Source: Novosphingobium sp.
Lineage (GTDB): Bacteria; Pseudomonadota; Alphaproteobacteria; Sphingomonadales; Sphingomonadaceae
Direction: 5' to 3'
DNA length: 64,000 nt
Assembly: GCA_024236215.1 (NCBI GenBank)
Contig: JACKKX010000005.1
Location: 248,001-312,000, forward strand
The translations under genes and the position numbers were made by a program. Below, one piece after another: positions 8,660 through 17,579 of this stretch; positions within the stretch are counted from its first letter, which is position 1, and each line of letters begins with the position of its first letter. The notes below the pieces were generated by a model that was given only the letters and a program-made list of their open reading frames with translations, ran no database searches and was not told where the DNA came from.

Positions 8660-10645
8660 ATGGCCGACGACCTGTTTGACAAATTGCCCGCCAGCGGCGG
8701 TGAGAGCTATGATGGCAGCGCGATCGAGGTGCTCGAAGGGCTCGAACCGGTGCGCCGCCGCCCAGGCATGTATATCGGCGGCACTGATGAGCGCGCGCTC
8801 CACCACCTCGCCGCCGAAGTGCTCGACAATGCGATGGACGAGGCCGTGGCGGGCCATGCCAACCGGATCGAGGTGCTGCTGGAAGAGGACAACCGCCTGA
8901 CCATCACCGACAACGGTCGCGGTATCCCCGTGGACGAGCACCCCAAATATCCCGGCAAATCGGCGCTTGAAGTGATCCTGACGACGCTGCACTCGGGCGG
9001 CAAGTTCTCGGGCAAGGCCTATGCCACCTCTGGCGGTCTCCACGGCGTCGGGGTCAGCGTGGTCAACGCGCTGTCCACCCTCACCCGGGTCGAAGTGGCG
9101 CGGGGCAAGGAGCTGTGGGCGCAGGAATTCTCGCGCGGGCTCGCCACCGGGCCGATCCGGCATCTCGGCGGCGCGCCCAACCGGCGCGGTACCAGTGTGA
9201 CCTTTGTTCCCGACGGCGAGATTTTCGGCGCCGATGCCCGGTTCAAGCCTGCCCGCCTGTTCAAGCTGGTGCGTTCCAAGGCGTACCTTTTCGCCGGGGT
9301 GGAAATCCGCTGGAAGTGTGCGCCCTCGCTGGCGAGCGAAGAAGTTCCGGCCGAGGCCGTGTTCCAGTTTCCTGGTGGCCTCGCCGATCACCTCAAGGAG
9401 CAGATTGGCGCGCGGGAATGTGTGACCACCCAATTCTTCGCGGGCAGCCAGGATTTCCCCGGCGAGGAGCAGGGCCGGGTCGAATGGGCGATCGCCTGGC
9501 CACTGTGGTCGGATGGGGCCTATTCCTATTATTGCAACACCATTCCCACTCCCGACGGCGGCACCCACGAAGCGGGCCTGCGCGCGGCGCTGACCAAGGG
9601 GATCCGAGCCTTTGGCGAGCTGGTCGGGCAAAAGAAGGCCAAGGACATCGCGCCAGAGGACGTGATCACCGGCAGCGAAGTAATGCTCTCGGTGTTCATC
9701 CGCGATCCCCAGTTCCAGAGCCAGACCAAGGACCGCCTGACCAGCCCCGAGGCCGCGCGGCTTGTCGAGAACGCCATTCGCGATCATTTCGACCATTTCC
9801 TTGCCGACAACATGGAGCGCGGCAAGGCGCTGCTCGGCGCGGTGATGGAGCGGATGGACGAGCGCCTGCGCCGCAAGGCCGAGCGCGAGGTCAAGCGCAA
9901 GACCGCCACCAATGCCCGCAAGCTGCGCCTACCCGGCAAGCTGACCGATTGCTCGGGCGAAGGCGATGGCGAGACCGAGCTGTTCATCGTTGAGGGCGAC
10001 AGTGCGGGTGGCAGCGCCAAGCAGGCGCGCGACCGCAAGACCCAGGCGATCCTGCCGATCCGCGGCAAGATCCTCAATGTCGCCAGCGCCACCGCTGACA
10101 AGATTCGCGCCAACAGCGAAATCGCGGACCTGGGCCTGGCGCTGGGCTGCGGCACGCGCAAGGACTGCAATCCGGACAATCTGCGCTACGATCGGATCAT
10201 CATCATGACCGATGCCGATGTCGACGGCGCACACATCGCCACCCTGCTGATGACCTTTTTCTTCCAGGAAATGCCCGATGTGGTTCGCCGCGGGCACCTT
10301 TATCTTGCCCAGCCCCCGCTCTATCGCCTCACGGCCGGCAAAGAGAGCGCCTATGCCCGCGACGATGCCCACCGCGCCGAGCTGGAAGCCACACTGTTCA
10401 AGGGCAGGAAGGTTGAAGTAGCACGCTTCAAGGGGCTGGGTGAAATGAACCCGCAGCAGCTGCGCGAGACCACGATGAACCCCGCGACCCGCGGGCTGCT
10501 GCGTATCACCCTCCCCCCCGAATACGAGGGCCGCGCGGCGGTTAAGGATCTGGTCGACCGCCTGATGGGCCGCGATCCCGCCCAGCGCTTCATGTTCATC
10601 CAGAACCGGGCCGGAGACCTCGACCGGGAACTGATCGACGCGTAA
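8660..10645 (+). CDS. parE: DNA topoisomerase IV subunit B
   Basis: A 661-residue GHKL-ATPase topoisomerase subunit. The ATPase domain shows RRRPGMYIGGTDERALHHL, LDNAMDEAVAGH, ITDNGRGIPVDEHP and GGLHGVGVSVVNALS; the TOPRIM domain shows ELFIVEGDSAGGSAKQARDR and IMTDADVDGAHIATLL; the C-terminus has RFKGLGEMNPQQLRETTMNP. Length (about 660) and VEGDSAGGSAKQ favour ParE over GyrB, which is longer (about 800) with an insert. The gene stands alone on the plus strand, ending at a GC-rich hairpin. Confidence 0.95.
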   Translation: MADDLFDKLPASGGESYDGSAIEVLEGLEPVRRRPGMYIGGTDERALHHLAAEVLDNAMDEAVAGHANRIEVLLEEDNRLTITDNGRGIPVDEHPKYPGKSALEVILTTLHSGGKFSGKAYATSGGLHGVGVSVVNALSTLTRVEVARGKELWAQEFSRGLATGPIRHLGGAPNRRGTSVTFVPDGEIFGADARFKPARLFKLVRSKAYLFAGVEIRWKCAPSLASEEVPAEAVFQFPGGLADHLKEQIGARECVTTQFFAGSQDFPGEEQGRVEWAIAWPLWSDGAYSYYCNTIPTPDGGTHEAGLRAALTKGIRAFGELVGQKKAKDIAPEDVITGSEVMLSVFIRDPQFQSQTKDRLTSPEAARLVENAIRDHFDHFLADNMERGKALLGAVMERMDERLRRKAEREVKRKTATNARKLRLPGKLTDCSGEGDGETELFIVEGDSAGGSAKQARDRKTQAILPIRGKILNVASATADKIRANSEIADLGLALGCGTRKDCNPDNLRYDRIIIMTDADVDGAHIATLLMTFFFQEMPDVVRRGHLYLAQPPLYRLTAGKESAYARDDAHRAELEATLFKGRKVEVARFKGLGEMNPQQLRETTMNPATRGLLRITLPPEYEGRAAVKDLVDRLMGRDPAQRFMFIQNRAGDLDRELIDA

Positions 10646-10651
10646 CGGATG

Positions 10652-10677
10652 GGCGGCCCGGCATTGCCGGAGCCGCC
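10652..10677. terminator. GC-rich hairpin between convergent genes
   Basis: Just after the parE stop the arms GGCGGC/GCCGCC enclose CCGGC/GCCGG around an ATT loop, with one bulged A. The hairpin lies between the convergent parE and the next minus-strand gene, so it may end transcription from both sides. There is no clear T-run on either side, so intrinsic termination is not certain. Confidence 0.5.
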
Positions 10678-10697
10678 ATCACGAGTTCTTCAGATCC

Positions 10698-11081
10698 TTA
10701 CTTTCCCATGTCCTTGTAGTTGATCCCCGCCTTGAGGATCGCGCCGCAGCTCCTGGTCAGGCGGGTGGCGGCGGGGTCGCTGCTGGCGATCTGGCCCATG
10801 ATTCGGGCCTGGCGCGGTTTGACCACGGCGCCGAGGTCGCCAATCTCAACCCCCGACATCAATTGTGCCGCCGAAATGAAGGCGACGCCCATGTTGACCG
10901 AGTCCTTCTTGGCAGCCTCGTCCGAGCCGTTGCTGGCAAAGATGATCTGCAGCGTCGCGCAGTCGAGCAGCAGATCATAGGTCGCCTGATCGAATTCCTG
11001 AGCGGCCAGGGCCGGCCCGGGAAGCGCTGTGAGAGAGGCAGCGGCGAACAGCGCCCCCGCCGTGCGGACAAAATTCTTCAT
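10698..11081 (-). CDS. Secreted hypothetical protein
   Basis: A 127-residue protein with a clear Sec signal peptide (MKNFVRTAGALFAAASLTAL, cleavage after the Ala-Leu-Ala around residue 27). The mature part contains two cysteines (DCATLQ and RSCGAILK) that may form a disulfide and is largely helical. I do not recognise a family. It is monocistronic, convergent to parE and separated from the downstream-strand genes, so context gives no function. Confidence 0.75.
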   Translation of the reverse strand: MKNFVRTAGALFAAASLTALPGPALAAQEFDQATYDLLLDCATLQIIFASNGSDEAAKKDSVNMGVAFISAAQLMSGVEIGDLGAVVKPRQARIMGQIASSDPAATRLTRSCGAILKAGINYKDMGK

Positions 11082-11154
11082 TAGGTACCCCGAAAGCTGG
11101 TGTTGCGCGCCGACCTGCGGTGCTGATCGCCCGAAACGGCCTGGGCATCAAGCC

Positions 11155-11463
11155 CTAAACGAGTATCCGGTGCGGAAGTTCGCGGGCCTCGTAGATCTGC
11201 ATCTGCGGTGGTTCCAGCGCGAGCTGCGCGATTGCCGCAACGAACCGGCCGGATTCGGGAACCGCAAAGTGGGCCTGCACCGCAGCCATGTCGACCCATT
11301 GCTCGACAAACACGATCCGCCCGGGATCTTCGGCGTCGACGTGGCAATTGTGTGCGATGCACCCTGCTTCGCCGCGCGAACGGGCGGAATGCTCCACCCC
11401 GAGCGCCAGTGTCTGCGCCATGCTCGCCGCATCGACCCGCACGCTTCCGGTTATCACGATCAT
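11155..11463 (-). CDS. ABM-domain protein, putative quinol monooxygenase
   Basis: A 102-residue dimeric alpha-beta barrel (ABM, YgiN-type) protein starting MIVITGSVRVDAASM; AAGGGCAAGGCG precedes this ATG and the upstream in-frame extension is not plausible. Typical segments are GCIAHNCHVDAEDPGRIVFV and EQWVDMAAVQAHF. Family members oxidise or degrade quinone-like or other small aromatic metabolites, often without cofactor; the substrate cannot be assigned. It is transcribed away from the moxR gene. Confidence 0.85.
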   Translation of the reverse strand: MIVITGSVRVDAASMAQTLALGVEHSARSRGEAGCIAHNCHVDAEDPGRIVFVEQWVDMAAVQAHFAVPESGRFVAAIAQLALEPPQMQIYEARELPHRILV

Positions 11464-11604
11464 CGCCTTGCCCTTCCTTGCCGCGCATTGCATCCCCCTT
11501 GCGGCTTCGCCAGGCAAGCGGGATCTGGGCGTGTAAGCATATTGCCTCGCGCCGCGCCTCGCCCTATTGCTTTAACCGAACGATTAATCCGACCGGGAGT
11601 TCCC

Positions 11605-12447
11605 ATGCGTTTTGAAGGCACCAGCAACTACGTTGCCACCGATGATCTCAAGGTGGCGGTCAACGCCGCGGTGCTGCTGCGCCGCCCGCTGCTGGTCAAG
11701 GGCGAGCCAGGTACCGGCAAGACCGTTCTGGCGCACGAAATCGCCAAGGCGGTGAATGCACCGCTGATCGAATGGCACATCAAGAGCACCACAAAGGCAC
11801 AGCAGGGCCTTTACGAATACGACGCGGTGGCCCGCCTGCGCGACGGCCAGCTGGGCGATGAGCGGGTCCACGACATTTCGAACTACATCAAGAAGGGCAA
11901 GCTGTGGGAGGCCTTCACCTCGCCCCAGCTTCCAGTTCTGCTGATCGACGAGATCGACAAGGCCGACATCGAGTTTCCCAACGATCTGCTCCAAGAGCTC
12001 GACCGGATGAGCTTCGACGTTTACGAAACGCGCGAACGGATCACCGCTGCCGAGCGCCCGATCGTGGTCATCACCAGCAACAACGAAAAGGAACTGCCCG
12101 ACGCCTTCCTGCGCCGCTGTTTCTTCCACTACATCAAGTTCCCCGACCGCGAGACGATGCAGGCGATCATCGACGTCCACTTCCCCGGCATCCAGAAGAC
12201 GCTGGTGTCCAAGGCAATGGACGTGTTTTACGAGGTACGCGAAGTCCCGGGGCTCAAGAAGAAGCCCTCGACCAGCGAGCTGCTCGACTGGCTCAAGCTG
12301 CTGCTCAACGAGGACATGCCGCTCGACGTGCTGCAAAACCGCGATCCGGCCAAGGCGATCCCGCCGCTTCACGGCGCGCTGCTCAAGAATGAGCAGGACG
12401 TGATGCTGTTCGAGCGGCTGGCCTTTATGGCCCGGCGACAGAGCTGA
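11605..12447 (+). CDS. MoxR-family AAA+ ATPase
   Basis: A 280-residue AAA+ ATPase. The start MRFEGTSNYVATDDLKVAV follows a GGGAG box and removes an implausible long upstream extension. Walker A is GEPGTGKT (33-40), Walker B is LLIDEIDKAD, and SNNEKELPDAFLRRC holds sensor 1 and the arginine finger. MoxR ATPases act as chaperones with VWA-domain partners, often to assemble or activate metalloenzymes; a VWA partner gene lies three genes downstream (13779-14960), which supports a functional unit. Confidence 0.93.
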   Translation: MRFEGTSNYVATDDLKVAVNAAVLLRRPLLVKGEPGTGKTVLAHEIAKAVNAPLIEWHIKSTTKAQQGLYEYDAVARLRDGQLGDERVHDISNYIKKGKLWEAFTSPQLPVLLIDEIDKADIEFPNDLLQELDRMSFDVYETRERITAAERPIVVITSNNEKELPDAFLRRCFFHYIKFPDRETMQAIIDVHFPGIQKTLVSKAMDVFYEVREVPGLKKKPSTSELLDWLKLLLNEDMPLDVLQNRDPAKAIPPLHGALLKNEQDVMLFERLAFMARRQS

Positions 12448-12878
12448 TGGCGCCGCCCTACACGGGCCGCTGTGCCTGCGGGGCAGTCACCCTCAGGATC
12501 GACGCCGCGCCGGTCGGCACCCGGCAATGCTGGTGCCGCCAGTGCCAGCAGATCGCCGCCGGAGGGCCGACCCACAACGCGATCTTTCCGGCCGACTCGG
12601 TCCACCTCGAAGGCGAATTGTCGGCAGCCACGTGGCTGGCCGCCTCGGGCAATACGCTGACCTTCCACTTCTGCCCCAGTTGCGGCACCCAGGCCTATGC
12701 CCAAAGCTCGGCCCGCCCGCACCTCAAGACCGTGCGTTTCGGCATGATCGACGAACCGCACGGGCTGAAGCCGGAGATCGTGATCTGGACCGCCGATGCA
12801 CCGGTCTGGGCGGTGATCGACCCCACGCTGGAACAGTACACGGGCCAACCGCCCGCCCCGCCGCAGCCCGGCACCTGA
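12447..12878 (+). CDS. GFA-family zinc-binding protein
   Basis: A 143-residue member of the glutathione-dependent formaldehyde-activating (GFA/CENP-V) fold. Zinc ligands are visible as C9 and C11 (RCACGAV), C28/C30/C33 (CWCRQC) and the pair in CPSCGTQAY. GFA assists glutathione-formaldehyde adduct formation in some bacteria, but many homologues have no proven activity. The ATG overlaps the moxR stop by one base (TGATG), so the two are coupled. Confidence 0.88.
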   Translation: MAPPYTGRCACGAVTLRIDAAPVGTRQCWCRQCQQIAAGGPTHNAIFPADSVHLEGELSAATWLAASGNTLTFHFCPSCGTQAYAQSSARPHLKTVRFGMIDEPHGLKPEIVIWTADAPVWAVIDPTLEQYTGQPPAPPQPGT

Positions 12879-12882
12879 CCCC

Positions 12883-13749
12883 TTGGTCCGCGAAGCCGCG
12901 CACACCCGGTTTCTTGCTGTTCGCAACCGGCTCGAGGCGTTCGAGCCGCGCCCGGGCTGGCGGGCATGGCTCTTCGAGTTCGTCTTGTTCGGTTTCAAGC
13001 AAGGCTGGGCCTGCCTGTTCGGCGGCCTGATGCTGGCGCTGCTGCTGGGCACGCATCTGCTCTATCCGTCGGGTGCGGCGCTTGCTCGCTATGACTTCCT
13101 GACGCTCGCCGCCCTGGCCATCCAGATCGGCATGCTGGCGCTGCGGCTTGAGACCATGGAAGAGGCCCGTGTCATTGTCGCCTTCCATCTTGTCGGAACG
13201 GTGATGGAACTGTTCAAGACGGCAGCCGGATCGTGGATCTATCCTGAGCCAAGTCTGCTCAGGATTGGCGGCGTCCCGCTGTTCTCGGGCTTCATGTACG
13301 CGGCGGTGGGCAGTTACATCGCGCGGGTCTGGCGGATCTTCGATTTCCGCTACAGCGGCTATCCCGATCCTCGTTTGGCCGCGCTGCTGGCGGTGGCGGT
13401 CTATGTCAACTTCTTTGCCCACCATTGGCTCCCCGATGTACGGCTGGCGCTGTTTGGGGCAATGGGCCTCCTGTTCTGGCGGACCAAAGTGTGGTTTCGG
13501 GTCTGGCGCGCGGATCGCTGGATGCCGTTGTTGCTCGGCTGGCTGCTGGTCGCATTGTTCATTTGGCTGGCCGAGAACGCCGGAACGTTCAGCAAGGCCT
13601 GGCTCTATCCCAGCCAGAAGCATGGCTGGTCCATCGTCAGCCCCGCCAAGCTTGGTGCCTGGTACCTGCTGATGTACATATCCTTCGTGCTGGTAGCCGC
13701 CGTGCATCGACCCGCCGAACGCCTTGCACCCTCCGCGACAAACCCTTAA
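12883..13749 (+). CDS. DUF817 family integral membrane protein
   Basis: A 288-residue polytopic membrane protein, with hydrophobic segments such as LFGGLMLALLLGTHLLYP and WMPLLLGWLLVALFIWLAEN and the DUF817-like elements WLFEFVLFGFKQGWACLFG, KTAAGSWIYPEPS and NFFAHHWLPD. The start is a TTG four bases after the GFA stop (TTGGTCCGCGAA); no ATG fits. The function of the family is unknown. It lies inside the MoxR-VWA gene run on the plus strand. Confidence 0.85.
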   Translation: MVREAAHTRFLAVRNRLEAFEPRPGWRAWLFEFVLFGFKQGWACLFGGLMLALLLGTHLLYPSGAALARYDFLTLAALAIQIGMLALRLETMEEARVIVAFHLVGTVMELFKTAAGSWIYPEPSLLRIGGVPLFSGFMYAAVGSYIARVWRIFDFRYSGYPDPRLAALLAVAVYVNFFAHHWLPDVRLALFGAMGLLFWRTKVWFRVWRADRWMPLLLGWLLVALFIWLAENAGTFSKAWLYPSQKHGWSIVSPAKLGAWYLLMYISFVLVAAVHRPAERLAPSATNP

Positions 13750-13778
13750 TCAGACGATTAACAAGCGAGCGAGGCCCC

Positions 13779-14960
13779 GTGTTCTTCAATTTCGTCGACG
13801 AATTGCGCGCAGCGGGCATCAGTGCCAGCTTCAAAGAGCATCTGGTGCTGCTTGAAGCGCTCGACAAGGACGTGATCGAGCAGACGCCCGAGCAGTTCTA
13901 TTACCTCTCCCGCTCGATCTTCGTTAAAGACGAGGGTCTGCTCGACCGGTTCGACCAGGTCTTCAACAAGGTCTTCAAAGGCCTGCTGACCGACTATGGC
14001 CAGAACCCGGTCGATATCCCGGAAGATTGGCTCAAGGCCGTGGCGGAAAAATTCCTCACCCCCGAGGAGATGGAGGCGATCAAGTCGCTCGGTTCCTGGG
14101 AAGAGATCATGGAGACGCTAAAGAAGCGGCTCGAGGAACAGCAAAAGCGCCACGAGGGCGGCAACAAGTGGGTCGGCACCGGGGGCACCAGTCCCTATGG
14201 CAACAACGGCTACAACCCCGAAGGGGTGCGGATCGGCGGTGAAAGCAAGCACAAGCGCGCGCTCAAGGTGTGGGAAAAACGCGAGTTCCAGAACCTCGAC
14301 AACACGCGCGAACTGGGCACGCGCAACATCAAGGTTGCGCTGCGCCGCCTGCGCCGTTTCGCGCGTGAGGGTTCGCCCGACGAGCTTGATCTTGATGGCA
14401 CGATCGAAGGCACTGCCAAACAGGGCTGGCTCGATATCCGCATGCGCGCCGAACGCCGCAACGCGGTAAAACTGCTGCTGTTCCTCGATGTCGGCGGATC
14501 GATGGATCCATTCATCAAGCTGGTCGAGGAGCTGTTCAGCGCCGCCACCGCCGAGTTCAAGAACCTGGAGTTCTTCTATTTCCACAACTGCCTCTACGAA
14601 GGCGTATGGAAGGACAACAAGCGCCGCTGGAGCGAGCGCACCCAGACCTGGGACATCCTCCACAAGTATGGGCACGACTACAAGGTGATCTTTGTCGGCG
14701 ACGCGGCGATGAGCCCCTACGAGATCAGCCATCCGGGCGGATCGGTCGAGCATTTCAACGAGGAATCGGGCGCAGCCTGGATGCAGCGCGTCGCCCATGT
14801 CTATCCCGCGACAGTGTGGATCAACCCGGTGCCGGAAAAGCAGTGGTCCTATTCGCAATCGACCAAGATGATCCGCGAATTGGTGGGCGGTTCGATGTAC
14901 CCGCTGACCCTCGAAGGGCTCGACAACGCCATGCGCGAGCTGACCCGCAAGAAACATTGA
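13779..14960 (+). CDS. VWA domain-containing CoxE-like protein
   Basis: A 393-residue protein starting at GTG 13779 (FFNFVDELRAAGI), preceded by GCGAGG; upstream in-frame codons overlap the DUF817 gene and are rejected. The N-terminal half is helical and charged; the C-terminal half is a VWA domain with a degenerate MIDAS, D237-V-G-G-S241 in LLLFLDVGGSMDPF, then IFVGDAAMSPYEI. CoxE-type VWA proteins work with MoxR ATPases (here encoded at 11605) in cofactor or metal-site maturation. No client oxidase or dehydrogenase is next door. Confidence 0.9.
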   Translation: MFFNFVDELRAAGISASFKEHLVLLEALDKDVIEQTPEQFYYLSRSIFVKDEGLLDRFDQVFNKVFKGLLTDYGQNPVDIPEDWLKAVAEKFLTPEEMEAIKSLGSWEEIMETLKKRLEEQQKRHEGGNKWVGTGGTSPYGNNGYNPEGVRIGGESKHKRALKVWEKREFQNLDNTRELGTRNIKVALRRLRRFAREGSPDELDLDGTIEGTAKQGWLDIRMRAERRNAVKLLLFLDVGGSMDPFIKLVEELFSAATAEFKNLEFFYFHNCLYEGVWKDNKRRWSERTQTWDILHKYGHDYKVIFVGDAAMSPYEISHPGGSVEHFNEESGAAWMQRVAHVYPATVWINPVPEKQWSYSQSTKMIRELVGGSMYPLTLEGLDNAMRELTRKKH

Positions 14961-14994
14961 GCCAGAACAAGCCGAATACGATCAGGACCTAGCG

Positions 14995-15534
14995 ATGTCG
15001 ACATTGGACCTTCCGGCCCTCCCAACAGATCCTCCTTCAACCGAGGCGATAGCCGCAGCTATCCAGCAGTTTGTCGTATCGGTTGCGGCTGCCACGGCTA
15101 GCGCCGCTCAAGATAGCCAGGAACCTAATCAGCTTGCGTGGCTGGCAGGTGGCTGGTCCGGAGCGCTCGATACGCTCGACCGCGATCTGAAAAACTTGCG
15201 GGTTCCCGCCGAAGTAGCGGGACCCAACAGTGTTGCGGGCGGTATGCTGCTAAAGGAGCTTGCTTTTGTCTGCGTATTGTTTCGCGATTTGGTCAGGGAA
15301 GTCTACCCGGACAAATCCGCTCCTTTTACGGACAACGATGCTTTCGCGCCTTGGCGCGCAGGAACCGAGGATGTGGCCCCCGTTTCCACGGTTTCCAAAG
15401 AGCATCTTGAAACCTCGGAAGTAGTAGTGGGTAGCCTTGGCCGGGTCTACAACTGGCTCCCGGATTGGGTGAAGAAGGTTCTCGACACGGTTGGCGAAGG
15501 GTTGAAAATCATCAGGATCCTTTCACCGGCATGA
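14995..15534 (+). CDS. Hypothetical protein, possibly C-terminally amphipathic
   Basis: A 179-residue protein with no family I recognise. It begins MSTLDLPALPTDPPSTEAI, has an Ala-rich helical stretch (residues 18-40), a conserved-looking KNLRVPAEVAGPNSVAGGML segment, and ends in an amphipathic helix (DWVKKVLDTVGEGLKIIRIL). Codon use is visibly less GC-biased than in the flanking VWA and amj genes, suggesting a later arrival. There is no strong ribosome-binding site. Confidence 0.6.
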   Translation: MSTLDLPALPTDPPSTEAIAAAIQQFVVSVAAATASAAQDSQEPNQLAWLAGGWSGALDTLDRDLKNLRVPAEVAGPNSVAGGMLLKELAFVCVLFRDLVREVYPDKSAPFTDNDAFAPWRAGTEDVAPVSTVSKEHLETSEVVVGSLGRVYNWLPDWVKKVLDTVGEGLKIIRILSPA

Positions 15535-15555
15535 TGATATCCGTGGGTTTGGCAT

Positions 15556-16389
15556 ATGACGGTGATTCCTGCTAATGCGGCCGCCGTGGATTCCCAGCTG
15601 CTCATCATCTGTCTGCTCACCGCAGCGATCAACCTGATCGGCACGCTGGCCTATGCCGCGCGGATCGCCGGGGTGCGCACCGGACGGATCGCGATGAGCT
15701 TTGCCCTGTTCAACATCCTGGTGCTGGTCAGCCGCACCTCGAATTCGTTCCTTGGGCCGTTCCTGGCCAAGCGGATCGAAACCCGCATTGCTTCGGGCGG
15801 CGGCGAAGCCCTTTACGGTGATTTCCAGATGGTGCTCGGCTCGGCATCGCTGGCGGTGGCGCTGGGGATCGTGCTTGTCCCCACCGGACAGCGGCTGTTC
15901 GTGCGCGCGATTGGACACTTCAAGCAACACCGCTCGACCGTGCGGATGATCCTGCACAGCGCCTCGCCCGAAGGACTGCGCTCAATCCGTGAGGCCGCCG
16001 CGCCGCCGCGCTTGGGCCAGCTGCGCGAGCTGGCGAAGCCGCGCGGCGTCGGCTGGGGCGTGCTGGCGGCCAATTGCCTGGCCCAGGCGCTGATTACCGT
16101 GGGGGTGATCGCTTCGCTCTATGCCGGCTACCTCAACCCCGAATACCGCGTCACCGCATCGCAGCTTTCGGCGGTAATCAATGGAGTGGCGACGATTCTG
16201 CTGTTCGCACTGATCGATCCGCAGCTTTCGGTGATGACCGACGACGTGGTCGACGGGCGTGTCAGCGAGCCACTGTTCCGCCGCACCATCGTCTGGATCA
16301 GCTTCTCAAGGCTGGCGGGAACCTTGCTGGCGCAGGTATTGTTCCTGCCTGCCGCGCAGCTCGTCGCGGCGATTGCCAATCACGTGTAG
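15556..16389 (+). CDS. amj: Lipid II flippase Amj family protein (DUF2837)
   Basis: A 277-residue polytopic membrane protein. The N-terminal third matches the Amj/YdaH pattern: INLIGTLAYAARIAGVRTGR followed by SFALFNILVLVSRTSNSFLG; further hydrophobic segments follow (VGWGVLAANCLAQALITVG; VINGVATILLFALIDPQLSV). Amj of Bacillus subtilis is an alternate lipid II flippase that substitutes for MurJ. Assignment to the family is from motif recall; flippase activity is inferred. It converges on namZ with a 10-bp 3' overlap. Confidence 0.8.
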   Translation: MTVIPANAAAVDSQLLIICLLTAAINLIGTLAYAARIAGVRTGRIAMSFALFNILVLVSRTSNSFLGPFLAKRIETRIASGGGEALYGDFQMVLGSASLAVALGIVLVPTGQRLFVRAIGHFKQHRSTVRMILHSASPEGLRSIREAAAPPRLGQLRELAKPRGVGWGVLAANCLAQALITVGVIASLYAGYLNPEYRVTASQLSAVINGVATILLFALIDPQLSVMTDDVVDGRVSEPLFRRTIVWISFSRLAGTLLAQVLFLPAAQLVAAIANHV

Positions 16390-17579
16390 AGCAGCAACGG
16401 GCGGATCGCTTCACGCCAAAGGGCTTCGTCTCGCGCGGCAAGCGCCCCAAGATCGCCCGGCTGCGCGGCCTCATCGTCAACCCATTCGCGCAAGGCCGAG
16501 CCGCCGTTGATCACGTCGATCGCAAGCCGCTCGAATTCGTACTCATAGGGAAAATCGCGCCAGATCGGATAATCTGGGTAGAGCCGCCGGATCGCCTTGA
16601 AGGCCAGCGCCTGTAATCGCCATGGGCGGAAGGCGTGGTGATCGTAGAACTTGCCCTCGGCATGGATCATCAGCGCGTTGCACAGCTCTCCGGCGTGCTT
16701 GTGGAAGGTCGGGGTGAACCAGCAATCGCGCATGGCGCAACCGGCCAGCCAATCGGGCGCGAGCCGCCGCATTTCGGCCAGAACCGCCGGGGCATCCACA
16801 TCGGGCGCACCGAACAACACTTCGAGCGGGCGGGTCGTGCCCCTGCCCTCGCTCAAGGTGGCGCCTTCCAGCATCACGGTCCCAGCGTAGGCGCGGGCCA
16901 TGTTGACACTGGCGGCATTGGGGCTGGGGTTGATCCAGATCCGTTCCTGCGGCCAGCCAAAGCCCGGCCCCTCGGGCTGCCAGCCCTCCATCTGGACAAC
17001 ACGGTAGGGCACATCGAGCTGGAAATGATCGATGAACCAGCGTCCCATTTCGCCCAGGGTCAGCCCGTGGCGCATCGGCATCGGCCCGGCGCCGACGAAG
17101 CTTTCCTGCCCCGGAAGCAGCAGGGTGCCTTCCACCGGCCGTCCGGCGGGATTGGGCCGGTCGAGCACCCACACTTCCTTGCCGGTGCCGTGCGCGGCTT
17201 CCAGCAGGTAGAGCAAGGTGGTGACGAAGGTGTAGATCCGACAGCCCAGGTCCTGAAGATCGAACAGGAACACGTCCGCCGTGCTCATCATCTGCCCGCT
17301 GGGACGGCGCACCTCGCCATAGAGGCTGAACACGGGGATATTGTAGACCGGATCGAGCTCGTCCGCGGTTTCGACCATATTGTCCTGCTTGTCACCCTTG
17401 AGCCCGTGCTGCGGGCCAAAGGCGCTGGTGACATTCACGCCAGCCGCGATCAGCGCGTCGAGCGAATGGGCCAGATTCTCCGTAACGCTGGCCGGATGGG
17501 CAACCAGCGCCACGCGTTTGCCTTCAAGCGGCCTTCTGAGCGCTGGATCCACCAGCAGGCGGTCGATACCGAATTTCAT
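16380..17579 (-). CDS. DUF1343 exo-beta-N-acetylmuramidase (NamZ-like)
   Basis: A 399-residue DUF1343 protein. The ATG at 17579 overlaps the stop of the upstream DOMON-like gene (ATGA), so the longer in-frame extension is not used. Conserved parts are GKRVALVAHPASVTENLAHS, FGPQHGLKGDKQDNM, DLQDLGCRIYTFV, VLDRPNPAGRPVEG and LSEGRGTTRPLE. NamZ enzymes remove terminal MurNAc from peptidoglycan fragments and serve cell-wall recycling. No signal peptide is visible, which is compatible with a cytoplasmic form. Confidence 0.88.
   Translation of the reverse strand: MKFGIDRLLVDPALRRPLEGKRVALVAHPASVTENLAHSLDALIAAGVNVTSAFGPQHGLKGDKQDNMVETADELDPVYNIPVFSLYGEVRRPSGQMMSTADVFLFDLQDLGCRIYTFVTTLLYLLEAAHGTGKEVWVLDRPNPAGRPVEGTLLLPGQESFVGAGPMPMRHGLTLGEMGRWFIDHFQLDVPYRVVQMEGWQPEGPGFGWPQERIWINPSPNAASVNMARAYAGTVMLEGATLSEGRGTTRPLEVLFGAPDVDAPAVLAEMRRLAPDWLAGCAMRDCWFTPTFHKHAGELCNALMIHAEGKFYDHHAFRPWRLQALAFKAIRRLYPDYPIWRDFPYEYEFERLAIDVINGGSALREWVDDEAAQPGDLGALAARDEALWREAIRPLLLYT

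Noticed and set aside
7799-9796. Long open frame (665 codons) on the minus strand across parE and the LpoA-like gene
   Set aside because: It is antisense to two clearly identified genes; such frames are common in GC-rich DNA, and the product is low-complexity without any family motif.
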